From Choristoneura fumiferana (taxonomy: Eukaryota > Arthropoda > Insecta > Lepidoptera > Tortricidae): a stretch of 64,000 bases of DNA. The notes under the pieces were generated by a model. That model worked only from the letters and a program-made list of their open reading frames with translations. It did no database searches and was not told the origin of the DNA. The translations under genes were made by a program, and so were the position numbers. The stretch spans positions 18,066,417 through 18,130,416 of the forward strand of contig NC_133474.1 of the NCBI RefSeq assembly GCF_025370935.1, read 5' to 3'. Below are positions 33,661 to 46,200 of this stretch, in pieces (position 1 is the first letter of the stretch; each line of letters begins with the position of its first letter).

Positions 33661-35096
33661 TAAGATAGTAAAAAGATTGATTGAACATTTCATTTCGATA
33701 AATCATACAGTAGATTCTGTTATGAAGTCCATACCTATTAGTAAAGGTTGGAACTTCCCTAAAGCACATTTAACAAGTCATCGTAAACGTTTCACTCGCG
33801 TGATCATCTCACCATAACTACCATAAGTAGTATAAACATGACCGTATACGTGTATGGAACCCATACCCGTCTTTCTTGAACCGTCACTTGTCGCAGCCCG
33901 CCGTTATGTAGCGGGATTTCTCTCGCAGAATCGCAATCATCTGTAGAAGCATACCATGGACTACTGAGGGAATACCTTTTGTACTATTTACGTTAGTAAC
34001 TGTGGGAAGAGCATATCATATCACGATATACAAAATACTAATTAGGTACCTATACTTAGATACTGGCATGTTCTGTTAAATGAAGGACTACGAATTAGTC
34101 CAAAATATGTCGAGCTAAACTCGATTCAAGACTTGAGTTATCCCTTTTTAAATATAAGTGAATCCCACGGTATAGTTTCATGTCCAAAGTTCCATGATTT
34201 TCCATAAATTACGTCGTGGACTTCATTATGTTTGCATATGTGACACCTGCACCAAATGTCATGTCTTGCGCACATTGCAAACTTTCATATTTATAATTAT
34301 TAGTAGGATACACAGGATAGTAGAGTTTTCGCTGTTATCACCTGTATTATTCTAACTAGCTTTATCCGGTTTTATTTAATTTATTAACCGACTAATTTTA
34401 CACACTTACTTTAGTTATTTTTAATTTTTTCTTTTTATTGCTGCTGTGAATATTAATTGTATTTAGACTAAGATTAATGACTTGTTGAAGGAAAACAGAA
34501 ATATTTGTACGCCTACTCGCAAAACATAGAGATTCCGGAATGTTATACTTTTAAGATAGATTATGTACACCTATGTTCCACAAATAAACGTATTCTATTC
34601 TATTCTACTCACCTCTAGGCTTTGACTCCATGTTGACAGAATTAGCATAATAGTGCCCAGATGTGATCATTAAACCCAAGATGGGTTTATCTGCCGACAA
34701 TGACCATTTAAGAGTCCGCCAGCAAGCTTGATTCTCCATACAAATCGTAGTTACGTCCTTATTTTAAAATAACAAGTAGCATCATCATGATTTTTTGTAA
34801 TACAATGAGATAAGGCATATCTAGGCCTGAAATTAGTTTATGACTCTTGAAATGGTATTACAAAGAAAATAGAACGAGTACAAGTTTTGCATTTAAGAGC
34901 CAAAAACCCTGTGCAGTTCGTTAATACTACGGCCAAAATATAGTTCAGATTGAAGTCAAAACCTATTTCCGGCATCGACTAAACTATGTAGTTTGATAAG
35001 AAAAAGCATTTTTCCGAAATGATTTTGTGGTTTTCAAATGAGAACGAAACTACGAAAATCAGTAAAAAAACTATACATTTTTTATGCGAATCTGCA
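33661..35096. other. Spacer upstream of the + strand gene, nothing recognised
   Basis: AT-rich with no gene. An end-like TTCCACAAATAAACGTATTC followed by (TATTC)n at about 34578-34607 looks like the poly(A)-proximal end of a retroposed sequence. Confidence 0.35.
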
Positions 35097-35397
35097 GCGA
35101 ATCACTCTAGCGCGGGGGAACGGTACGGGGGAGGGCGGTACGCGCCGCCCTTTGTCCTTGGTTTACGCTGGCCCTGCGTGTGCGTGCGTCGCTCGTTAGT
35201 AGTGACTCGTCAGCTGTGCGCGAGAGTTACGTAATATTATTTTGGTGAATTCTCTTCGTATCATAAACGCGATCTAACTACTTACGACTTGGACTGATAA
35301 CGGATTTGATATTTCTTGGTGATACTGGGTGTGTGTGCACATACTGTTCGACGACCTTGGCTTTCTTATATGGACTTTGCATTTTTATGTTACAAAA
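35097..35397 (+). promoter_or_regulatory. GC-rich promoter and 5' UTR of the + strand gene
   Basis: 35100-35225 is a sharp GC-rich block (GCGCGGGGGAACGGTACGGG; GGCGGTACGCGCCGCCC). GTTACGTAAT at about 35226-35235 is a perfect palindromic site of the PAR-bZIP/E4BP4 type. The ATG at 35398 follows ACAAAA, a good insect start context. The transcription start cannot be placed exactly. Confidence 0.4.
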
Positions 35398-36366
35398 ATG
35401 GATAAACAGGGTAAGTACCTACCTAGATGCATTTTAGTCAATATTACCAAGTACTTATAAAAAATGGGTCCATATATCGGCTCGCATACTGACAAACGAT
35501 GATTTGGACAAAAAATAATTATGGTTTTACTAGAAAGAGAAAAGAGTACCTATGCGAACTATGGCGCTCCCATAAAAATAATTATTAATGTTCTTGTTTC
35601 CAGAAGTGAAAAGATCATCGAAGACAAGATTATGGTTATCGGCTCGTAGGAAAAAAAAAGGACCGGCTCGTCATAAAAAAGAAAACATTAATCCTAATAG
35701 GTAGTTATAACTAGGACAGTAGCGTAAGATTTTTCTTCCTTGTCCTCTATTACAAGCTTTTATTTAGTTTCACCTGTCCCGATATTTGTCTGTAATCAAA
35801 TCTTGCATTCGACCAACTTCTAGCAGTCGGATTGACTTGAAATTTTGCATAATTATGTAAATTGCGTGACAATACAATAATCTGGTAGCTGACATCCTGG
35901 TAGTCCGGCCAGAATCGTCTCCGAAGGACGGAACTCTTCAACTGTTACAATGTTATCGACTTGTTTTGTATAGGTACAAAATAAATGTAGTTTGGGTAAC
36001 AATGCTAGTAAAGTCGACAAAAAGTACAGTCAGCAAAAAGCTTGTATTAAAAATGAATTTTCGTACTCGTACCTTTATTTATTATTTTGTACGACGTAGG
36101 TACACCACACAAACTTGTTATTTCACTTATACAGGTCATAGCACTGTAATAGCACATTGTGTATTAGGGCGGTAAGTAAGGTATTACGAACGAAGTATTA
36201 CCTCTGTAGTCTCTGTTATTACTTTGACTAATGGCGACTGACGTCATTTCACCATGTATGTATTTTTCACATGTGCAGTACCGCTTGGCACCGGAGAGCA
36301 TGCCAGTGAGCAGTCTGATAGTGATAACAATACCGATCCTCCACCTCAACCTCTAAATTTAAGCAG
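35398..36366 (+). CDS. 5' part of an unrecognised gene: two coding exons, N-terminus with a PLNLS motif
   Basis: Exon 1 is 35398-35410 (codes MDKQ plus one base) and ends at GTAAGT. Exon 2 is 36279-36366, preceded by TTTTTCACATGTGCAG and followed by GTTAGT. The one-base overhang joins exon 2 without a stop, giving 33 codons plus two bases. The peptide is short, acidic and polar (SEQSDSDNNTDPPPQ) and ends PLNLS, which matches the P-x-(D/N)-L-S pattern bound by the corepressor CtBP; that would suggest a nuclear transcriptional regulator. I cannot name the gene and no DNA-binding domain is in view. Later exons are missing: the locus runs into the 100-N gap at 37280. Evidence is splice borders, phase, start context and promoter; a chance match is possible. 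Confidence 0.5.
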
Positions 36367-37265
36367 GTTAGTGTTTTATTATTATTTTTACTAGTTTACA
36401 ATCTTTTATTTAACTTGCAATGTATGTACCTATGTACTCGTATGTATGTATGTGAGGCTCAAATCCTGCGAGTTGAATTTGACTCAGTTTCAGTGGTCGA
36501 ATTGACTTGAAATTTGTATACTTATGTGAATTGCGTGACAATACAATAATCTGGTAGCTGACATCCTGGTAGTCCGCCAGGATCGTCTCCGCAGGACGGA
36601 ATTCTTCAACGGTTAATGGCATCGACTTGAAATTTCGTATGATGTAGTTTAATAGGTAACAATGCTAGTAAAGTCGACAAAAAGTACAGTCAGCAAAAAA
36701 AAAAAGCTTGAACAGATTTTTTTTTTTACCAAAACTTATTTCACAGCTACTTACGTTTTTTCACTTGTAGTTTTATTTTCGCTCTTGACTGCAACTGCAC
36801 TGAGACTAGTACCTACTCGTACCTATATTGACACGGCTATTAAGATGATTTCAGTTATTATCTTGATCGATGTACACCGCACTTTCTGTTATTTCACTTA
36901 TACAGGTCATAGCACTATAATATCCATTGTTCATTAAGGGCGATAAGTAAGGTATTACGACGACGAAGTATTACCTCTGGTAGTCTCTGTTATTACTTTG
37001 ACTAATGGCGACTGACGTCATTCACTATGTATGTATTTTTACATGTGCAGTACGCTTGGCACCGGAGAGCATGCCAGTGAGCAGTCTGATAGTGTAAACC
37101 ATACCATCCTCCGCCTCAATTTCAAAATTTTAGCAGGTTGGTGTTTTTATTATTATTTTTACAAGCTTTTACCTTGCAATAGTTGCAATGTATGTACCTA
37201 TGAATGTATGTGCAGGTAAAATCTTGCGAGTTGAATTTGACCCACTTCCTTCCACCATTGCGTAC
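35803..37265. repeat. Tandem duplication carrying exon 2 of the + strand gene, broken off at the gap
   Basis: Copy 1 starts near 35803 and copy 2 near 36470; the start of a third is seen at about 37225-37265. AATGCTAGTAAAGTCGACAA occurs at 36001 and 36661 (offset 660). The exon copies at 36279 and 37051 are offset by 772 because copy 2 has about 110 extra bases. Copies differ by many small indels and substitutions. It may be a real segmental duplication or unmerged haplotypes or noisy reads at a contig end. Confidence 0.8.
37051..37136 (+). pseudogene. Decayed second copy of exon 2
   Basis: Follows ACATGTGCAG and precedes GTTGGT as in the intact exon at 36279-36366, but is 86 rather than 88 bases. 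TACCGC has become TACGC, and a later deletion turns GATAACAATACCG into GTAAACCATACC. In the frame set by exon 1 it reads into an in-frame TAA. It cannot replace exon 2. Confidence 0.65.
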
Positions 37266-37279
37266 GGAAAAGTAGTTTG

Positions 37280-37379
37280 NNNNNNNNNNNNNNNNNNNNN
37301 NNNNNNNNNNNNNNNNNNNNNNNNNNNNNNNNNNNNNNNNNNNNNNNNNNNNNNNNNNNNNNNNNNNNNNNNNNNNNNN
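37280..37379. other. Assembly gap (100 N)
   Basis: Exactly 100 N, the usual placeholder for a gap of unknown size. It directly follows the tandem duplication. The later exons of the + strand gene and the terminal exon of myosin VIIa are both unaccounted for and could lie in it. Confidence 0.98.
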
Positions 37380-39484
37380 TTTTTATCGGTATTACTAGCT
37401 TCAAGCAACGCATTTGATAAACAAACTAACTAAATTTAAAAACCTATCATAAAGTAACCAATCGCTTGTTTAAATAAGATATTACAGATCTTTATTCATT
37501 AAAATAAGCTATAAATAGGTATTACATTTTCAGAAATACATACAATTTGATACAATACCCTTACCTACGTCTTTTTTAATAGAGCTACAGTACAGTCTGT
37601 TACCAGGTACCAGTAAAAAAGGAACGTATACACAAAGTATCCGACTATTCTAAATGAAATTCAATTATGTATATAAATGACAAATGTTGTATACAATCTT
37701 ATGTAGGTATATTTAAAAATATGTATCTGAAACCCTTAACATAACCGGTCCTAATTTTTACCCAGATTAAACTTTCAATTTTGCGACTTTCACTTATTTT
37801 TACCATTACCTTATCTCCGAGTCAAAATATATATTTAAAATTACCTCAACGTTTCAGTCATATTGGAGCAACCGTTATCAACTTATCACGAGTGCCTAGG
37901 CTGGAGTGTTGGGTATGGATATCACCTTCGTTTAGCCGCGCAAGTGTTTCGAACTACCCGCACTTGGATCCAGTGATAGTAATTGTAGCATAAACGATGC
38001 GAGAAAAAGACAGATAGGGTGCCGGAACAAATTGAAAACAAGTGACTTTTTCAACGGCTCCAGGCGGCTAGAAAAACGTTATACGTATCCTAAACTTCAG
38101 TCCACTTGTCTGTTCAAGAGTCTTCACAATGTTTCCATGTCCCTTTTAACTTAAAATGTTTAATAGCATTTCAAGAAGTTTTAGAAATTATCTTCAAATA
38201 TATATACTAACGTTTCTTCCATAAAACTTACACTTCATGTTCAAACACTTACACTCCCCTTTATACCCTTTAAGGGTAGAAATTTTTAAAATGGTGAAAC
38301 ATGTATATCATTAGTATTTTTTGAGTCATATTTTCCCCAAGTTTATGATGAGTATTTTGAATTGAAAGGGTCAAAAATATGGATTAATTTAGATTTTTTT
38401 TGTAAAGTACGTAGTTTAAAAAGCCTTAACTGCATATGTGTGCATAATTTTTGTATCTGCACTCAATGTCCAATGGTGGTGTAGGGGTTATCACGCGTAT
38501 TGATTCTAGCCTAGGTTCGATTCTAGCGCTGGTTTTTTTCTGGTTTTCCTGTTCCATGTCTCAGTTGTATTTCGAATGAATTTAGATAAGGCATTTTTAA
38601 TTTAGCATAGACAGGGAAGTGAGAGTTGACCAGGGAAATTGTGATTTTGGTCCAACAATGGACGCCACATTTAATATGGTACTAGTAAATAGAAAAATAA
38701 TTTCTACTAAATCATTTTCGCAACCTTACCCGGGTTGCACACTCATATCTCAGCAAAATACCGGGTTTAAAAACATGAATTAAAATTAAATCGTTGCATT
38801 GACATTACATTAAAAAACATCATGGACAAACTGACACTAAGCCACGGTTATTAGTTCGAAATTTTAATTCGTGTTAATAAGTCAATGTTTTGGGTTAACT
38901 CTACATACAATTTTATGACACTAAGTGAGCGTGTTATTTCGATTTACCTACATGGTGAATGCGGGCTAAAAAGTATCCTTTTGTATCAGGAACTAACTTT
39001 TAGCCAAAATTTCATCCAACGTCCAGCCGTTTAGCGTGAGATGTTAAAACATTTGTAACTCACCACAACGACGCATTTTTAATATTAGGGTGTAGGAAGT
39101 AGGAAGTAGGACCGGATTAGTCCGTAAAATTCATAAATAGTGTAACACACAAATAATTAATATCTACGAAAAATTAACTGCAGACCAATAATATGGTTTA
39201 AGGGGTTCACAACTAATTAATTTTGTTCACGCACTAAATTTGACTAGAAAAACTAACCAACTTCCGTAAAGGAAAATTATCATGTCAAGTATAACGGTTT
39301 TCGTCTTCCAATTAATTGATATAAAAATAAACATGATTTGCCATTATTTTGACAATTTGCTACAGTGGTGAGCTTTAGTGTAGTACGATGAGGCTACGAA
39401 ATGCCGTAAATGTTGAGCTAAACTCGGTTAAAAATTCCTTTTACATAATTATTTATTTTCATTGCATAATAACTTACTACTTTG
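37380..39484. other. Spacer between the gap and myosin VIIa
   Basis: No coding exon found on either strand; I looked for the last myosin VIIa exon (expected motif similar to NWSSGNTYFH) and did not see it. A SINE remnant lies at 38470-38640. Confidence 0.5.
38470..38640 (+). mobile_element. tRNA-headed SINE remnant
   Basis: 38473-38530 resembles a tRNA: TGGTGGTGTAGGGGTTATCA matches a type 2 promoter A box and AGGTTCGATTCTAGC a B box. It then runs into a non-tRNA body, so it is a SINE and not a tRNA gene. Body family not recognised. Confidence 0.5.
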
Positions 39485-39670
39485 CCTCACTCTTTGTCGG
39501 ACCCTAACTGATTGCTCCTCTCATCTACTCAAAGGTTGACTGGTAGAGATCCCTTAAAGGGATAAGTCCGCCTTTGTACAAGTATCTCAAAGTTTGTCAA
39601 TTGTGTTTTGTTTATTTTCTTTTGTACAATAAAGAGTTTACATACATACATATATACATACATACATAAT
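39485..39670 (+). mobile_element. LINE 3' end with (CATA)n tail
   Basis: CTGATTGCTCCTCTCATCTA, GAGATCCCTTAAAGGGATAA, GTCCGCCTTTGTACAAG and TTTTGTACAATAAAGAGTTT precede ACATACATACATA repeats. Same family as 10258-10870, opposite strand. Confidence 0.7.
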
Positions 39671-39975
39671 TTACATTTGCTAGTCTCCCTCCTACTCCTG
39701 ATGTTGACTCTTAAAAGTCCATGCGCATTCAAATCAATGCAATCGTCTGAAGATTTGTTACCGAATCATGCAATAACATCTGAGCATTGTAATGAAATTT
39801 GGTATGAAGATAGTTTAATAAGTCCCGTAGAACGAACGACACAGAATAGTTTTTGTCATGGAAAATTTAATAAACCATAATTGTCTCTATTTTGTTGGAT
39901 GATATCTACCAAGTGTTTTAAAACATTTTTTGTTATTAATCCAAGGGCAGCGGTCAACCAAGATACTAAACTTAC

Positions 39976-40243
39976 CTTAGACGTCGGATGGATTAAGCTG
40001 ACGCCATGTTTGTTAATGGCAATGAGCAGCAGCTCCGGGTAATTTGGTTCTGTGGTCTGCTTAACCTCGAAGAACGCGGATCCGAAGGTGGGCCACCGGT
40101 AGATGACTTTTAGGAAGGTTATTTTCGCGTCTTCTGGCGTCATTCCAGCGTCCTGGTTGTAGGAAGCCACGATAGCCCGTTTCCAGTCAGCGGAACTTTG
40201 CAGCTTTACCAAGTCAGCCGGTATCAGCTCGCGGAGCATTTGT
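39976..40243 (-). CDS. ck: Myosin VIIa exon: FERM2 third lobe, penultimate exon
   Basis: 89 codons plus one base, including LRELIPADLVKLQSSADWKR, RWPTFGSAFFEVKQTTEPNY and LLIAINKHGVSLIHPTSK. Donor GTAAGT at 39975-39970 shows that another exon follows. The readthrough frame down to 39856 is intron. Confidence 0.93.
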
Positions 40244-43200
40244 CTGAAAATTTGGCAGGTTAAAGTATCTGATAAATTCCTGTTATCTTATGCCGCGGCC
40301 ACATGAAATCGCTCGACGCTTGTTTCCAGTGTCAAATCTGGTCAAGTGACATATAGCGATAAAGTTGAAAATGTTGAACTTTATGCTGGAAAAAAAACCT
40401 CTTCAATTTCGGCAAAAACATTGTTATTTTTTTTTTCATTCACTCCAATTTCTTTTATTTGTACCACTGCCACGACTGCTACTAAATGAGATTAAGAAAT
40501 CAGCTTCCAAGACCAAGACCATTCCTGCAAGAAGCCATCTTGTCGCTGCTGCTCAACGCGGCGACTTGACGCTACTTTTTTGAGTCGCGGAAAATTCAAA
40601 ATCACCTTCAAAACGGGGTCACGTGACCAGATTTATACGCTGCAATCGAGCGAGGAGCGACTGCATGTGGGGGCACCTTTATGTGATAGGATAGATGATG
40701 CCATCTCTGTTTATTTTGTTCGCTTAAACAAAGACCGCATCATAGATTTCTGACATAAAGATGACTGACAGAAACTTAATAGAGTGATGAAAAAGGCGGT
40801 AAAAATCAAAAAACGACCAGAAGTTTTGTGTTCTGATAACGGAACTACTATTAAATGATAAAATATAATCTAGAAAGGGTGACGCGCCGCATTATTCCAT
40901 GTTAATCGTTTGAACAATGCGGTTTTAAACCTAAGCTAAGACTTGAAGACAATTCACTTCCACGTGACGCTAAAAAGATAAAATGTTCAATCTACCTAAA
41001 TTTATAAATATCAACGTGCGTCAAGCAGCAAGCAGTCATTCATAGGGTCGTAGGGTTTAAATTCAAATTCAAATCATTTATTCAGTAAATAGGCCGCAAT
41101 GGGCACTTTTACACGTAATTTTTTAATTAACCAGCGCTTTCGGAAAGACAAGAATGCGCCGCGAGAAACTTGGCAGAAAGTCATTTTTTCATAATAATAT
41201 AATTACAAATAAAATACTTGAAAACTACAGTATACAATTAAAGAAAAAATAACAAAAAATAATAATAATAATAATACAGGTATGTATGGGATCCCTTAGT
41301 TATAAAACTAAACACTAACTATATCTACGTTCAGCGGAAGTGTAGAATACGTCCACTGTCATAAATTTTAAAATAATAATAATAATAATTTAGTTCTGAA
41401 ATATACATTTCCGGTCAAGTAGTAACCATTAAGCTTTTGGATTTCGAAGGCAAGCTCACGTCTGCCGCTCCCAATAGCTCACACGCACTCATGTCATGCT
41501 CTGAAAGCAGAGCGGTACCGAAGGCATGGTATTGCTTCCGTTCCCATTGCTCTATGGGATCGTCTTGGGAACTTCGACGTCGCGAGCCTGTGACTAGAAA
41601 TTACTTTATTTTTGACATGAGTCTCAATTTAGAGCTACGCATACGTATACCGACTCACATGTCTCCCAACATAAGTGGATTATGGGAATACCTTGTTAAA
41701 ACTATTAAGTAAATAGTTTTGAGTAGGTACAAGTAAATGTATCTACATTAGGAATAAATTAATAGTATAATTAATTTACTAGCGACCCGGCCCGACTTCG
41801 CACGAGTGCTACTTAAAAAAAGGAAATGAGAAAATAAAGAAGGTCTATAAGTAGGTAATCAAAGACGCGACAAATTTTTACCTCTGTTTCACCAAAAGTG
41901 TATCCACGCAAAGCCGGAGCGTATAATATGAAACCTTTCGTGAAAATGTATCTAACTAATGGTGAAAACCGCATTAGATAGAATCTAAGCGTAGGTACAT
42001 TACCTACAGACAGACGGCGGGAAGTGACTTTGTTTTATTACAGGGAAAAGAATATCAATCCATATTTCAACTTATCTTCTTAGTGGTACGTTGCATTAAT
42101 ATCTGCTAAGCGGAGCGTGTAAAAATATCTGACACGTCCTAACGGCTTATGAAAAAGAGTCTTATCAGGCACGCTTTGTTGCGTCAGATATTGGTGCAGA
42201 AATAAATGAGTCACTCACGGTATCGCCTGCAGCTCCTGCTTATTGTCCCCGAAACGCGCGCGGTAGGCGAGCGCGGCAAGCCGCGCGGCCTCGTCGCGGC
42301 CGCAGCGATGGTACCCGCGCAGCAGCTTCGGCAGCTCCTGGTGGAAGTGGAAGATCACGTCCGCAGCGCGGTCCTTGCCCGGAACCGTGTTTGTCCACAG
42401 CTTCTTCATGAAGAATACCTGGGGACAGCAAACACCAGTCAGACGCGGGTGTACCTATACTTACAGTATCAATTTAATCGAAGGGATTTTTGATGTCATT
42501 ATCGATAACATTTTTTCTATCTACGTCGTCAGCTTTATTAGAGCTCTAGTTGTGACTCAGGGTGTTTCAAGATTCTGCGTAACCGTTGCGAAAATTAAGT
42601 TTATTTTGATTACAGTGTTCCAATCGAGCTGCCTTCTTCCAGACTTAGAATTGGCTAATATTTAGTAGTAACTCGTGAATTTGCGCTTGGAAATCGCTAT
42701 TCGGTGGTGGTACTGATGAGGGAAATCACAGTTTGCTAGTGGAACAACTCAATAACAAGTATTTCACGGGTTCGATTCCTTTAACACAGCTGCTAAGCAA
42801 TTTTAATGGAAGTGAAGTGAAATGGATGGTGAAGCACCAGGAGAACTTCTCAACAATTAACGTCTCTCTCTGCATCGAAAAAAGCAACCTTTTGTAAAAG
42901 ATGACGAGTAGTTGACATTAAGCTATTATGTAACTTAGATAAGTTACACTCAAAATCAAGAAAATTATTATTAAATAAAAAAAAGTGACCGTTTCCAAAA
43001 AAAACATGAAAATATTTATCTAGCAGTTTGAAACCAAGTGCCTCAGCACGAGCCAAGAGGAGTGGACCAGTCATCTTCATCATCCTTACCTACATATTAC
43101 CTATCTATTGGATTTTTATTAAGTACCCCTGCTGGCTCGTCCTAAGGCACCGACTTCAAACTGGTAGAAGATTATTTTCATGCTTTTTTTTAATACGTTT

Positions 43201-46200
43201 AAATGTTTTATTATATATTTTTTTCGCCGACACACCTTACGGCAATCATTTGGCACCAATTCATAGTAACGAACATTGAATTCCGCGCTAGATAGCACAA
43301 AAACAAAGGTAAAATAATAACGGGCATAATACTATTTCCGATTATAAATTCCGTGAATTTTGAGATCCTGATGCAACGATAAAGTCAAAATCAATCATTT
43401 CAGGCAACAAGATAGTTAATTGTTTATATTACAAATATGACGTCTTACATTCGCTATCTGGCATACAGATTAACACTTACTTACTAGTGCTTATGCTTAC
43501 ACTGTGTGGGTAAAACACTTACGTACCTGATAAGTGAACTGCGGAGTGATGCCGTCGCGCGTCGGGCGCGCTTTCTTGATCCAGTCAGTGAGGTGTCGCA
43601 CGAAGTCAAAGAAGAAATCACCTTCCGGCACCGATATCACCTTATCAGCTATCTTAACGAACAAACTAAAGCCTTCACTAGATCTGAGATTCAGTCTCTG
43701 CGCGATATTCTGACAGAAGTCCTTCGCCCGCGTCGAAGAGTCCACCTCGAACGCCTCGTCTGTGTCGTCGGGGAAGTAAACTTTGTGGAATATCTGAGTA
43801 GTCTTGTGTTGAATGGCCTCGACTTCCACTTGATGGGGTGGATACTTTCTTTGTCCATTTCTTAAAGTTTTCTGAAGTCTCTGTAGCGAATCTTGAGCAA
43901 TTGGATACCTTCTAGTCCTAAGGAACAATGTTAGCTCTCTGAGGAGTCCTTGGCTACATGCAAATAAACCAGTAGCGAGCCACATTAGCTCCCAACCTCT
44001 CTCTTCGGACATTCTATTCCTGTTGTCAGTCAATTGTTTCATAATCTGGCAGTATATTTCATCTCGTAATATTTCATGTTTTAAGGGTCCATCGAAGATA
44101 TGATCAGTGTACTCATTACCGATTCGGGGCCGTTTCGATGGTAAGTCACTCATATACTTTAGAATTGCAGTAAAAGCAAAGCAAGCTTCTTCAGCGAGTT
44201 CTTCTTTTGCTTGCAATTTCTTAAGCAGTGGCTGTTTGATAGGTTCTCTGGAATGTCGCCACAATTCTTCAGGGCCACCTCTCTTAGCTGTTGACAGTGT
44301 GAGGGCTTTGGAAACCGTGCGCTTAGGTGGCAATCTGAAATGATCCATTGCGTATTCTATTAACGTGTGTGGTTTGTCTTTAGCTTCTGTTCCGTTTAAT
44401 GTAGCCGTGGGCACTCGACGTCCGTGAGAAGCGCCTTCTAAACAGAAAAGTGCCAGAATGTCTGGTGGTGGCTTTGTCAATGCCGGCAGGACGTAAACAG
44501 TTTCTGCTGGAAAGTCACCGCGCTCCACGGTACGCTCGCAGCGACCGATACACCAACCGTTATTTAAGACAGACTCTCCGGTGCTGTCTTCCTCCAGAAT
44601 AATAAGATCACCCTTCTGGAATGTCAAGAAGCTGGAGCCCTCTCCAGGAGCTTTGTAATCTTGCAACGCTATCACAAATTTAGATCTCTTTTTCAGCCCC
44701 TCCAAGAAATATACCACCAAGTCGCGAATATCTTCCGCATTTGGACTCTGGAAAGTGAACTCCTCGCCTCTTACTGTTGATAGACTGAAAGTTTGCGTAA
44801 AAACTTTGTTGGTTTTTTGACTTGCCACCGTTGTAATCTCAGGAAACGATAATTCTAATAACACCTGTTCTTGATCATCGACAACGTAAACACCTGTCCA
44901 ATTTACAGCTATTATGACATCATTTTTAGGCAAGTTTGGACCAGAGTTCCTGTAAGCCTCATAAAATCTAGAGAACAATAGAGGCCACTTAAACTTCGCG
45001 TAACTAACGACATCTTCTTTCACTCTGTACGTAGGAATCTTCTCTTTCACATAATAACTCTTCTTGTATGCTTGTACTACCAAAGCACCCCATCGGTCTA
45101 CGGCTTTCTCTACTCCAGTTAGACAGTAATCTGGAATGTAATTCGGTAATAGTGTGTACAATCGTTCATTGTTCATGTCTTGGCCATATTCAATGTAATA
45201 CTGCTGAGCTGCAATCATTGCTAGATCTTCTTCTTTGTCACACCTGTATTCGCCAAACTTAACGCCTCTGACAACTTGTTGATAAATAAGATTTGTAGCC
45301 ACTTGATCTTCTGTTGGATCATGCCAGGGTGCAAATATTTCTTTCCTAAAGAATAATCTCCAAGGAGCATTTCTTTCCTGCGCGCCTTGTTCTTTGGCAT
45401 ATTGCTCGCATTGAGAAATTGCATCCATTACGTGATCGCCTCCACTGCCTAAAGAGCTAACTTTATCGAATAGAGCAATGTACAATGAAAAACCGAATTG
45501 GTCCTTCAGACTTATCTTATCAGATAACTGATTGCAGAGTTCTCTAGCCGTCGTCGCTGAGTCTGCTAACAGTGTTTTTGTGTTACCGTCCATAAACGTA
45601 ATTGGCAACATTATAGGTTTTTTAGATTTCGTAGCTTGGAGCTCTAGCCATGAGGGTGGTTGATTTCGGGTACCATTGTTGAAGGTCCTCTTGAGGCGAT
45701 CTTCGCAGTAAGGTGCATAGCCAGGAGGCCCTTCTCTGATAAAAGCTCTGAGATAATTCACGAACTTCTCACTCGGTGCGAAGCATCCAACACACAATGA
45801 CAATAGGATCCATCCTCTTGCATGAGATGACTTTGATGGGTTGTTAGTTAGCTGTTTGCATATTTGGCAGTATATCTCGTCTCTCAGTTCAGCGCGAAGG
45901 ATTCCATGCCCTATGATGAAATGAAGTTTTTCAAGATTTGACGTCGGGCGCGATTCTAACCATGACTGGTAGCTATCAGCTGTATATTCCTCGTCCTGGA
46001 ATAAGAGAATATAATTGGTTTTACTTAGTTATTTATATGCTTAAACTTAATTTGTTACTATTTTAAAATATGTAGGTAGGCACTGAAAATGTAATATTTA
46101 CCTGTAATTTACGTCTAACATCTTCACCAAGCTTATTCTTCCGCTTCAACGTTAGCGATACCAATTTGTGTCTGATCGACCTTGGCTTTGGCTTGTTCAG

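Larger units (their letters stand above)
40244..42218 (-). other. Myosin VIIa intron with retroelement pieces
   Basis: Holds the retroposon tail at 41055-41400, an integrase-like fragment at 41437-41712, a retroelement end near 41775-41815 (CGACCCGGCCCGACTTCGCA) and the MITE at 42086-42203. Confidence 0.6.

Noticed and set aside
39856..39975. Extension of the last myosin VIIa open frame to a stop at 39856
   Set aside because: The residues after HPTSK do not resemble the FERM C-terminus, and GTAAGT stands exactly at the end of homology, so this is intron readthrough.
44107..44343. Open frames opposite the large myosin VIIa exon (also at 43506-43865 and 45068-45262)
   Set aside because: Shadows of the 823-codon exon on the other strand; no independent motif.
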